21,829 nt of DNA from a virus. Location: positions 1 to 21,829 of IMG/VR virus record IMGVR_UViG_3300005513_000031, one strand, 5' to 3'. Below are positions 14,092 through 21,231 of this stretch, piece after piece. Each line of letters opens with the position of its first letter. Positions within the stretch are counted from its first letter, which is position 1. The position numbers and the translations under genes are program-made. Under the pieces are notes generated by a model that searched no databases, was not told the DNA's origin, and saw only the letters and a program-made list of their open reading frames with translations.

Positions 14092-15503
14092 TGGCACTCA
14101 AAATTCTCTACACCCGCGTTCAAGGGTCGCTTACAGCAAACATTTCGGCAGCAGCAACTTTACTGCCCGTGGATGCGACAACCCTTGCGGTACTCACTGC
14201 CCAAGTAAACTTTGCGGGCGGCGATTGGACGTACTTAACACTGACTAACGGTATCTATTCCGAAGAAGTCAAAGTCACAGGATTAAGTACGACTAATCTC
14301 GTTGTGACCCGTGCATGCTCCGGGTCTACGGCGCAGATATTCGCCGCCAGTAATACGTCGCTCTACGACCATGTAGGCGCAGATGCGATCAAGGATATTA
14401 TTGCAGCTAACCCGTCGCCATCCAGCGTCACCGTAGGCGGTGCGGGTATTGTTGCAGTGACCCAGCCGACGACAGGCAATTATGTCGTCAATGTGTCTAC
14501 GCCTACCTTTAACGGCGACAACGGCGTAGCGGTCACAGGCAACTGGCCTAACTACACTATCTCCTATGAAGGCTCGGGGGATGGATGCGGTTGCGGCGGT
14601 GGGTCCAGCAGCGGTGGCGGGGTCGATACCCTCGTCCTTGAGAGTAGCATCCTCACGGGCAATATCACAGGCGATACACTTACCTTAAATCTGCCTGCCC
14701 CGACGTTCACGGGCACAGGTGGCGTTACCGTGTCCGGTAGCTGGGCCACCGGCTTCACTATCGCAGGCGCAGGCGCAGGCGGTACAGGCACCGTGCAGTC
14801 GGTCAGCGTGGGCGCAGGCTTGACGCTGGCGGGTACGCCAACCGTTAATCCTACCATCAGTCTTAGTAATACAGGTGTTACCCCCGGCACTTTCGGCGGT
14901 ATTACCGTCAATGCGCAAGGTCAGATCACCAATATTGCAAGCGGATTCGCGCCGGTATACGGCATCACCATGTCCAATGGTGGTACGGTCACCGAAGTGG
15001 CTAATGTCGCAAATATTACGCTTAATGTCGCCGCAGTCGGTGTCCAAGGTATCGTAGAATTGGCGGACAGCAGTTCGCCATTCAATGCGAACGAAGACAC
15101 CATGGCGGTCACTTCAAAGGTGGTGTCGCAGGCTATTAGTGCACTGTCTGCCACGCTGTTAGGCGGCACGCAGACGGCCGGTGAATCGGCATCTAGCTAT
15201 ACAAATGCCGTAGCATCTACAGCCATGTCGCTGAACCTTAGTAGCAGCCAGAAGTGCTTGCTGATCGGTGAGATTCAGGTGATCGATAGTGGCGGCTCAA
15301 CCGTCCCAAGCTATGGCGTGTGCATCATCGCCACCGATGCGACTGTGTACTTTAGCTCTCGCATCACACAGCAAGGCAAGCAAACGTTCGTCGCGCTACT
15401 GTCCGGTGTCACTGTCTCGTCTAAGACCATCGGCATTTCGACAACCGCGCTCTCTGGAACGCAGTCAGTAGCTACAGCCACCCTTGCAGCGATCATTGTC
15501 TAA
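14091..15503 (+). CDS. Tail-fibre protein with shared N-terminal module and C-terminal head domain (paralogue D)
   Basis: A 470-residue protein. Residues 1-105 are the shared module (DWTYLTL, EEVKVTGL, VVTRACSGSTAQIF, IKDII); residues 117-158 match the 7308 product and end in GCGC (Cys166, Cys168) followed by a Gly/Ser linker. A second, related beta repeat runs over residues 197-224, 66 residues further on. Residues 233-290 (VQSVSVGAGLTL, GTFGGITVNAQGQITNI) and 318-350 (VQGIVELADSSSP, AVTSKVVSQAI) are typical fibre shaft motifs. The last 95 residues (SLNLSSSQKCLLIGEIQVID, YGVCIIATDATVYF) look like a compact beta-sandwich tip. This is the best candidate for a receptor-binding fibre. It overlaps both neighbours by one base. 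Confidence 0.78.
   Translation: MALKILYTRVQGSLTANISAAATLLPVDATTLAVLTAQVNFAGGDWTYLTLTNGIYSEEVKVTGLSTTNLVVTRACSGSTAQIFAASNTSLYDHVGADAIKDIIAANPSPSSVTVGGAGIVAVTQPTTGNYVVNVSTPTFNGDNGVAVTGNWPNYTISYEGSGDGCGCGGGSSSGGGVDTLVLESSILTGNITGDTLTLNLPAPTFTGTGGVTVSGSWATGFTIAGAGAGGTGTVQSVSVGAGLTLAGTPTVNPTISLSNTGVTPGTFGGITVNAQGQITNIASGFAPVYGITMSNGGTVTEVANVANITLNVAAVGVQGIVELADSSSPFNANEDTMAVTSKVVSQAISALSATLLGGTQTAGESASSYTNAVASTAMSLNLSSSQKCLLIGEIQVIDSGGSTVPSYGVCIIATDATVYFSSRITQQGKQTFVALLSGVTVSSKTIGISTTALSGTQSVATATLAAIIV
14481..14762 (+). repeat. Two related beta repeats inside the fibre
   Basis: Residues 131-158 and 197-224 of the 14091 product align with a 66-residue offset: PTFNGDNGVAVTGNW against PTFTGTGGVTVSGSW. 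Ten of nineteen positions from 134 to 152 are identical. The Cys-x-Cys and Gly/Ser linker lie between the two copies. Confidence 0.55.
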
Positions 15504-17329
15504 TGGCAAGTATACGGATCACGACATTCGGCGGCATTAATACGGAAGTAGCCGCCCGTAATTCTGAACCTAATATTGCTACAGTAGCGCATAATTGCCT
15601 ACTGTGGGATGGCACACTGCGGCCCACCGCTAAGTGGCAGAGTAACCAAGGCGGACTTAATCAGCGGTATACGCTTGAGTTCGACGGGACCAATCTCTAC
15701 ACCATTAACCTAGAACGCGCGCAGTTAATGAAGACTGCGCAGTACGTCAAGGGTACAGTCATTGGACTTAATCCCTTCGTCGTTGATAATGACCGGTCGA
15801 ATATATGCTACCAGAACGCATATACACAGATCGACCAAGTGGTTGAAGTGGGGGTAACCCCGCCGGTAGTTTCAACCTACTCCGGCATCGCCTATACCCG
15901 ACAGTTCGCATCGAACAAGCCCGTGAGCAAGCTTTACGCTTGCTCACTGGTGCGCAACAACAATGGCCGTCTCGAAGAATCTCCTTTAGCGCTTATACCC
16001 CAACAAGACCCCAATGCGCAGCTATATGAAGGCGACACGGCTACACTCACTGTACGTATCAGTGACGCGCCTGTACGTGAGAATTGTTACCTCCGAATTT
16101 ATCGGGCCATGTCTAGCCTTGATACAGGCCATGCAGTAGAGAATAAGTTCGATACCGAGTGGTACTTAATCGCGGAAGTGAAAACCTACGTCGCCTTCTT
16201 GGGCGGCGTCTTCCGCGAGTACGTCTACATCGATACCGCGTCAGTAACGAATAACCCGCTGGACTTATATTTGGCGGGGCACTTCTACGCACCTAATGCA
16301 CTGACCTATAACTTCCTGACGCAGACCGAAGGTGGATGGTTAGTCGCAGCGACGACGGATGGTCAGATGACTATCTCCGAGCGCTACATGACGCATGCGT
16401 GGCCGACTGAGAATATCCAAGGTATTCCCGGCACCATTACCGACATGAAGTCCTCGTACGATAACGTCTATATCGGCACGACCGGCAAACCCTATATCGC
16501 CTCGCTAGCCATGGGTGAAGGTGGGCTACAGGTAGGTATCAAACCCTTCCACGAAGACTACGCCTGCCTACCGGGAACCATGACTAAGGCCGCTGGTGGC
16601 GTACTGTACGCGTCGGCGGCAGGTGTCGTATCCTTAAACCAAGACGGCATGCGCCTCGTGACAGCGGGCGTGGCCAGTGGCATCCGGCCCCTGTACCATG
16701 CGGAGTACACAGACACTTCGGTTACGCCCAACGTAGACGCATGTACTGACGTTAACTTCGCAGACACTACTTACGGCACGTATTTCCGAGGGACGTATTT
16801 CGGATTTATGAATCCGCCGATTAATGGCGGCTTGACTTTATCCATCGGGTATATGTTCGATACCGGGTCCAGTATCGATGGTTCGCATCCCATTGCCCGA
16901 TTAAGTACGTTCGACTATCCGGCGGGCAAGGTACTGTCTAGCGTCATCACAAATGATGGTATGGCGGTACTGGCAAATAATGCGGTATGGACTATGCCGC
17001 TGCCGAACATGCCTAATAAGAATAGCTACGCCCAAGCAGCAAAGAACTGCTATGTGTGGCGAAGCAAGAAATACGTATTCCCGGGCCTCACAACCTTTGG
17101 TGCGCTCAAGGTAGTGCATAAGTGTGACGGGTTTGTCCGGGTTAAGGTTTACTGTGACGAGGTTTGCGTATACGACACTAACGTACCCAGCAACAAGCCG
17201 CTGACTTTACCGCCGAGCATCGTGGGTATAGAATGGCAGCTTGAAGTGCATGGCAACGCTACCGTCCACGAAATTCACATGGCGTCGTCTACGACAGACC
17301 TAATCGAACAAAAGGCAATGACACAATGA
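15503..17329 (+). CDS. Tail nozzle / tubular protein B-type protein
   Basis: A 608-residue protein. The opening (FGGINTEVAAR, then VAHNCLLWDGTLRPTAKW) and the ending (LTLPPSIVGIEWQLEVHG, then VHEIHMASSTTDLIE) are patterns I associate with podovirus tail nozzle proteins, where an early asparagine-rich 'N..L..G.LRP' segment and a late 'LP....WqvEv.G' segment flank a beta-propeller-like body. The middle has repeated beta strands (TEGGWLVAATTDGQ, YDNVYIGTTGKPYI, GGVLYASAAGVVSL) fitting that body. Nozzle proteins form a hexamer under the adaptor and the DNA exit. It is shorter than T7 gp12 (794). It follows the appendage genes and precedes the internal proteins, as expected. The overlap with the next gene is four bases (ATGA). 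Confidence 0.72.
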   Translation: MASIRITTFGGINTEVAARNSEPNIATVAHNCLLWDGTLRPTAKWQSNQGGLNQRYTLEFDGTNLYTINLERAQLMKTAQYVKGTVIGLNPFVVDNDRSNICYQNAYTQIDQVVEVGVTPPVVSTYSGIAYTRQFASNKPVSKLYACSLVRNNNGRLEESPLALIPQQDPNAQLYEGDTATLTVRISDAPVRENCYLRIYRAMSSLDTGHAVENKFDTEWYLIAEVKTYVAFLGGVFREYVYIDTASVTNNPLDLYLAGHFYAPNALTYNFLTQTEGGWLVAATTDGQMTISERYMTHAWPTENIQGIPGTITDMKSSYDNVYIGTTGKPYIASLAMGEGGLQVGIKPFHEDYACLPGTMTKAAGGVLYASAAGVVSLNQDGMRLVTAGVASGIRPLYHAEYTDTSVTPNVDACTDVNFADTTYGTYFRGTYFGFMNPPINGGLTLSIGYMFDTGSSIDGSHPIARLSTFDYPAGKVLSSVITNDGMAVLANNAVWTMPLPNMPNKNSYAQAAKNCYVWRSKKYVFPGLTTFGALKVVHKCDGFVRVKVYCDEVCVYDTNVPSNKPLTLPPSIVGIEWQLEVHGNATVHEIHMASSTTDLIEQKAMTQ

Positions 17330-17841
17330 CGGACATTGGCACAACAGTAAGGGAACGGCTGCAAAAGCATACGGAGCAGGACGACAATATCCGTAAAATC
17401 CTGATGAAGCACATGGAGCTAGACGACGATAAGAAGGAGAAGAATGCAGGGTACTATGCGTGGGGACTGCATGCCGTTGAGTGCGGTGTCCAGATCGCTA
17501 ATATTCTGCTCGCTGCTAAGCACCCGGAATCCGGTCGCGGCCTACGTGCCTTGCAGGACTTGACCTACGGACTTAATGGCAACGACTTCTGGAATAAGAA
17601 TGCTCCGGCGTTGATGCCCATTATTACCGTAGCGTTGAATGCCCAGAAAGATTGGGTGGACCTAACAATCCGCCACAAAGAACTGGACGAGTACGCAGGC
17701 TACGACAAGCTGCTTTCGGGCGCACAGGCCGTGGCATTAGAAGTCTTCTCGATGCTGCTTTACATGACCGGCGGTCCCTTGCTCCTTGGTACGGTCAGCG
17801 TCAATCTCAAGATCGACCTAGCCCCTTATTTCGTGAAGTGA
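17326..17841 (+). CDS. Helical virion protein, probable internal/ejection component
   Basis: A 171-residue protein with a charged N-terminal helix (RKILMKHMELDDDKKEKN), a middle with hydrophobic helices (VECGVQIANILLAAK) and a strongly hydrophobic stretch at about 132-159 (AVALEVFSMLLYMTGGPLLL) followed by a short tail. Proteins that leave the capsid with the DNA in podoviruses (for example T7 gp14 and P22 gp7) are often helical and able to enter membranes, so an ejection role is reasonable. It is not a holin by layout, having one clear hydrophobic stretch and lying far from the spanins. It is separated from the next gene by a single base. Confidence 0.6.
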   Translation: MTDIGTTVRERLQKHTEQDDNIRKILMKHMELDDDKKEKNAGYYAWGLHAVECGVQIANILLAAKHPESGRGLRALQDLTYGLNGNDFWNKNAPALMPIITVALNAQKDWVDLTIRHKELDEYAGYDKLLSGAQAVALEVFSMLLYMTGGPLLLGTVSVNLKIDLAPYFVK

Positions 17842-17842
17842 C

Positions 17843-18613
17843 ATGGCAACAGCGAGCTTCGTAACTGACTTGACGGAAGTGCTGACACAGGCCGTAGAAG
17901 CTGCGGCAGGTATCGGCTCGCTTATTTCCGGCTTCAAGAATGTGTCGCTAGCTCGCAGTTACTATAACCTGTACAACACGCAGCGCCAGTATTACTACGC
18001 CACCTTCCAGCAAGGTGTGGAGAAGCCGCTGGCCGCAGCCACGTATACCGATCCGTACTACAACCTAAACTACGCAGGCCGTATAGCTACGCTGTACGAT
18101 CCGAACAGCGGCCCATTAGGTGGGTCGAGTACGGATATCGCAGGCTGGTGGAGCCGGCATGGGGCGATGTACGCCACCGCGCCTGACCCCTTAATCGTTG
18201 AATTAAATACGGACACCGCACGCCTTCAAGTGGATTGGGCAAACTACTTATTTCGGTTTGAGGAATTGTGGTTCGATATCCGCAACGATACTCGCTGGGC
18301 GAAGCGTCTAGCGGTACACAACATCGGTATCAAGCAAGGAAATGCGATATCCCATGCGCTCGATTATAGTCTTAGCAACTACCAAGATAACATCGTTGAT
18401 ATGGCGAGCCAGCTTGCGACATATGGGAATGGCATCGCTAAGTACGCAGGATATAAACGCGGACTTAATGATGTATCGACGCAGTTCCAGACTAACGGAG
18501 GCTACCAAGATAAGCCTTCGCCGTTCCGGTTCGATATCGACGCACAGGCTAAGTCATCCGCGAACGCTAATGCGTGGCAGGGAGCGCCGTTCTTAATCGA
18601 CGGTGGACAGTAA
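17843..18613 (+). CDS. Internal virion protein, paralogue of the next gene
   Basis: A 256-residue, Ala/Tyr/Asn-rich, mostly helical protein. Two stretches match the next gene: residues 34-56 (SLARSYYNLYNTQRQYYYAT) and residues 150-213, where KRLAVHNIGI and YGNGIAKYAGYKRGLND line up with RKLAVANIGL and IGNGFAAHAGYQDGRDN. Position between the nozzle protein and the hydrolase suggests an ejected inner-core protein, as in T7 gp14 to gp16, but I do not recognise the family. The N-terminal 30 residues contain a small-residue, hydrophobic helix (AAAGIGSLISG) that could interact with a membrane. It overlaps the next gene's start by one base. Confidence 0.65.
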   Translation: MATASFVTDLTEVLTQAVEAAAGIGSLISGFKNVSLARSYYNLYNTQRQYYYATFQQGVEKPLAAATYTDPYYNLNYAGRIATLYDPNSGPLGGSSTDIAGWWSRHGAMYATAPDPLIVELNTDTARLQVDWANYLFRFEELWFDIRNDTRWAKRLAVHNIGIKQGNAISHALDYSLSNYQDNIVDMASQLATYGNGIAKYAGYKRGLNDVSTQFQTNGGYQDKPSPFRFDIDAQAKSSANANAWQGAPFLIDGGQ

Positions 18614-19377
18614 TGGCCGCTAATCAACTTGGCATAGACACACCTGCACCTTATCGAAGCTTAGGCCAGTTCGGCTATAGCTCGGGCGCAGGTATGCAGA
18701 CGTTCGGTGCAGACGGTGCTTTCGTGGCCCAGACGTCTATGTCTATCGATAAAGGCGGTATGCGTGGTCTAGGTCTGCTAGCCATGGCTATCGCAGAATA
18801 CGAATTAAAGTCCAAGGCGATTGATTTAGCGCAGGACTACTACAACTTAAATAAGCAGGACTACGCGTTCTTCCAGAGCACGCATCAAGGGCCAATTTCA
18901 CAGACCGCCCAAGAAGCAATGTCCTCGACGACGAATCCTACTTATAACTACGACTACTATGCGTCCGCTCCGGGCGGTATCGCGAGCGTACTAGCCAATA
19001 CAGAACGCCAGTGGTTTGAGTCACGTCGCCGCACGTCAAAGTATAATATCGGCGTCCAACGCCGACTTGACTACGACATGGCGGTGGCTCGCGCACATAC
19101 TGTCATCGCAGGCTGGAACGCAGGTAGTCGCTACGAACTTAATTGGGCCGATGCCCACAATAACCGTGCTAACGACCGCAAGTTGGCTGTAGCTAATATC
19201 GGTCTAGGTATCGGCGCGATTGTCCGCCAAGGTATGGCCGCAAGTGTGACGCGGCTCGCTAGTAGCTACGACGCTATTGGCGATACCGTGGCAAGCATCG
19301 GTAATGGCTTTGCAGCGCACGCTGGCTATCAAGATGGCCGCGACAATACAAGAACCCGTATAAACGGAGTCGGCTAA
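18613..19377 (+). CDS. Internal virion protein, paralogue of the previous gene
   Basis: A 254-residue protein. The ATG at 18613 sits on the previous stop (TAATG); an in-frame start at 18574 would overlap the previous gene by 40 bases and adds residues unlike the family, so it is rejected. The N-terminal 50 residues are Gly/Ser/Thr-rich, followed by a helical core with the hydrophobic segment GLGLLAMAIAEYEL. Residues 69-91 and 183-248 match the preceding gene as described there. The region 141-190 is helical and arginine-rich. Two similar subunits side by side suggest a mixed ring or tube in the internal core. It overlaps the next ATG by one base. Confidence 0.68.
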   Translation: MAANQLGIDTPAPYRSLGQFGYSSGAGMQTFGADGAFVAQTSMSIDKGGMRGLGLLAMAIAEYELKSKAIDLAQDYYNLNKQDYAFFQSTHQGPISQTAQEAMSSTTNPTYNYDYYASAPGGIASVLANTERQWFESRRRTSKYNIGVQRRLDYDMAVARAHTVIAGWNAGSRYELNWADAHNNRANDRKLAVANIGLGIGAIVRQGMAASVTRLASSYDAIGDTVASIGNGFAAHAGYQDGRDNTRTRINGVG

Positions 19378-20231
19378 TGGCACGTCAAGTATACTTCGAC
19401 CCATTCGGGCGCTACACCGAGGGTTACGATCAAGGCACCGGGCGTGAGCTACAGGTGCAGCGTGAGGGTCGCCAGAACCGGCTGGAAGACTACCAGTACA
19501 ATAACTTTCTACCTTTGCAGCTTCGCAATCAGCAGCGCGAAGATACATTAGGTCAGGCAATTTTGCCGTACCGTATTGCCGCTGCACCGCTTAGTTATGA
19601 AGATCAGCGCCAGCAGCTATTCTCGCGCCAGCTTGGTAACGACTATGGCGTATCGCGGTTATTCGGTTTAGGTACACCGGCTGCGGCGCATGTCGCAGAC
19701 TTCTATGGCTTTCACTATGCCCCGGGCGCTAATGGTCAGGTAAACTGGACCGATAATCAAGGTACACCTATTGGTGCTACAGGCGACATTAATAGTACCG
19801 TCTATAATGACGCAAACTATGAACGTGCGATGCAGCAGCAAGCTGCCGCGTTACAGCGCTTGGGTGTAGTTAGTAATATTGAAGATCGGCGTTACTTGCT
19901 GCCGTATCAGGCTGGACAGATTAATGCGCAGATCGGCTATTTGGGAAACCATGGTGACTACTTCGCTAATGGTGGCGCAGCCGGTGCGCGTGCAGCTAAT
20001 CGACCGCCATTAAGCACGTATGGGGCTAACTCCGCTGTATTCGGCTGGCCCGGTATGGGCGCACAACCCCAAGGCGGTCAGGGTAATCAAGGTGGTCAGG
20101 GCGCAACTCCGCAGAATACAACCGGCCAGCTACCGGCCTACGGTGGACAGAGCTACTACGCACCTAACCCGGCGTATGATGCTTTCCGTGTACCACAGGT
20201 AAATACTAATGATGGGGACTTAGACCAGTAA
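19377..20231 (+). CDS. Gln-rich virion protein, probable internal component
   Basis: A 284-residue protein with a Gln/Arg-rich helical N-terminal half (REGRQNRLEDYQYNN, LQLRNQQREDTLGQ, EDQRQQLFSRQLGNDY), a central part with aromatic residues and a helical stretch near residues 150-185 (RAMQQQAAALQRLGVV). The last 90 residues are Gly/Gln/Asn/Pro/Tyr-rich and look disordered (GAQPQGGQGNQGGQ). No membrane segment or catalytic motif is seen. Such composition is common in podovirus internal proteins, but I do not recognise it. It is coupled to neighbours by one-base overlaps on both sides, so its dose is probably tied to theirs. Confidence 0.62.
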   Translation: MARQVYFDPFGRYTEGYDQGTGRELQVQREGRQNRLEDYQYNNFLPLQLRNQQREDTLGQAILPYRIAAAPLSYEDQRQQLFSRQLGNDYGVSRLFGLGTPAAAHVADFYGFHYAPGANGQVNWTDNQGTPIGATGDINSTVYNDANYERAMQQQAAALQRLGVVSNIEDRRYLLPYQAGQINAQIGYLGNHGDYFANGGAAGARAANRPPLSTYGANSAVFGWPGMGAQPQGGQGNQGGQGATPQNTTGQLPAYGGQSYYAPNPAYDAFRVPQVNTNDGDLDQ

Positions 20232-20959
20232 TGGCTGACCCTATCCTAGATGCCACTAATGCCGCGAACTTCGGATTAGGCCCTAAGCCTGACCCGCAGC
20301 AAGACGCGCCCATGGTGGCTAACCCCAACGCAAGTTCGTTGCCGGATGAATATGCGCCGCCAACGATGCCTAATAATGTAATTCAACTGCCGCAGTTAAT
20401 GCGTAATAAGTATTTTGCAACTGAGGTTGAACCAGATGCAGTACAAAACGCACAGCAGTTTGAAGGTACACGCAATCTCCTTACGAACATTATCAAGCAG
20501 AAAGAATCGACCGGTAATTACCAAGCGGTTAATACTGAGAAGGTTGGCAATACCGCTAGCGGTGCATATCAGTATACCGACAGTACATGGAATAATTACG
20601 GCGGTTATCCAAAGGCTGCATTAGCGCCTAAAGAAGTACAAGACCGTAGGTTCCAAGAAGACATTACAAACCGACTCGCTAAATACAATGGCGACCCATA
20701 CAAGGCGATAGCTGAGCACTACTTACCCGCGCTAGCTAGCGATCCGACAAAGTGGAATCAGTCGTTTCGCGTGCGTGGCAGGACTGTTCAACCCGTCCTC
20801 AACTATGTACGATATGTGGTCAAGGGCACACCCTTAGAGGCTGGACTAGATGATTACCTCGTTCAACAACATCAACAGCCCATTGGTAGCCCCCACGGGT
20901 CCGGTGTCGTTGCGCAACAACCAACGAATGGGGTCGGAGTTACAGGTCCAACTAGCTAA
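20231..20959 (+). CDS. Virion-associated peptidoglycan hydrolase (lysozyme-like, lytic transglycosylase type)
   Basis: A 242-residue protein with a disordered Pro/Asn-rich N-terminus and a lysozyme-like domain at about residues 82-175. Residues 88-92 (IKQKE) give the candidate catalytic Glu92, followed by STGNY and at 108-121 TASGAYQYTDSTWN, the SGAYQ-x-x-STW pattern of soluble lytic transglycosylase and Rpf-like domains. The 156-168 helix (PYKAIAEHYLPAL) ends the domain. Podoviruses carry such an enzyme in the internal core to open the cell wall for the DNA channel, as in T7 gp16 and P22 gp4. The last 37 residues are Gln/Gly/Pro-rich and lie under the overlap with the next gene. Cleavage of the glycan strand is inferred from the motifs. 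Confidence 0.78.
   Translation: MADPILDATNAANFGLGPKPDPQQDAPMVANPNASSLPDEYAPPTMPNNVIQLPQLMRNKYFATEVEPDAVQNAQQFEGTRNLLTNIIKQKESTGNYQAVNTEKVGNTASGAYQYTDSTWNNYGGYPKAALAPKEVQDRRFQEDITNRLAKYNGDPYKAIAEHYLPALASDPTKWNQSFRVRGRTVQPVLNYVRYVVKGTPLEAGLDDYLVQQHQQPIGSPHGSGVVAQQPTNGVGVTGPTS
20836..20840 (+). promoter_or_regulatory. Shine-Dalgarno for the overlapping gene at 20850
   Basis: AGAGG ends 9 bases before ATG 20850, inside the hydrolase gene. A later in-frame ATG at 20928 has no such site, so the long overlap is probably real. Confidence 0.45.
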
Positions 20960-21230
20960 GTTTGGTGTAATGCGTGAGGAAGCTAAGGAAGGCACTCATA
21001 ATACGGCTAGCTTCTTTGGGCTTAGTAAACAGGGTAGTGATTTCAAAGAATCATTTCCGAACGATATTAGTTCCCTGACCAATGAACCTGATATGCGCTT
21101 AGCGCAATTCGTGCCTTCGGGAACACAGACGACTAACTTACTGCAAACAGTTCCATACGGTAAGAAGTTGTCGATGAAAGACCCTAAGACGATCAAGGCG
21201 TACTTAAGAAAATTGTTGGAGTCCATCTAA
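20850..21230 (+). CDS. Small protein overlapping the hydrolase gene, unknown function
   Basis: A 126-residue protein beginning MITSFNNINSPLVAPTG. The start lies 110 bases inside the hydrolase gene, in a different frame; the overlap is backed by the AGAGG at 20836-20840. The middle is charged (KFGVMREEAKEGTHN), then SFFGLSKQGSDF, and the C-terminus is basic and helical (KTIKAYLRKLLESI). No family is recognised. Starting at ATG 20928 would remove 26 residues and reduce the overlap to 32 bases; the true start is therefore uncertain by this amount. It is likely another virion or ejection-related protein because it lies between the hydrolase and the large gene, one base before the latter. Confidence 0.6.
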   Translation: MITSFNNINSPLVAPTGPVSLRNNQRMGSELQVQLAKFGVMREEAKEGTHNTASFFGLSKQGSDFKESFPNDISSLTNEPDMRLAQFVPSGTQTTNLLQTVPYGKKLSMKDPKTIKAYLRKLLESI

Positions 21231-21231
21231 T

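Noticed and set aside
14564-14911. A 115-residue proline/valine-rich minus-strand frame
   Set aside because: It is the complement of the Gly/Thr-rich fibre shaft; such composition opens frames on the other strand. No ribosome site or neighbours support it.
17326-17841. Possible holin, because of the hydrophobic C-terminal stretch
   Set aside because: Only one clear hydrophobic segment is seen, the charged N-terminus is long, and the neighbours are internal virion proteins rather than lysis genes.
18574-18612. Alternative upstream start for the 18613 gene
   Set aside because: It would overlap the preceding gene by 40 bases and codes for residues with no family likeness; the TAATG junction at 18613 matches the pattern of other genes.
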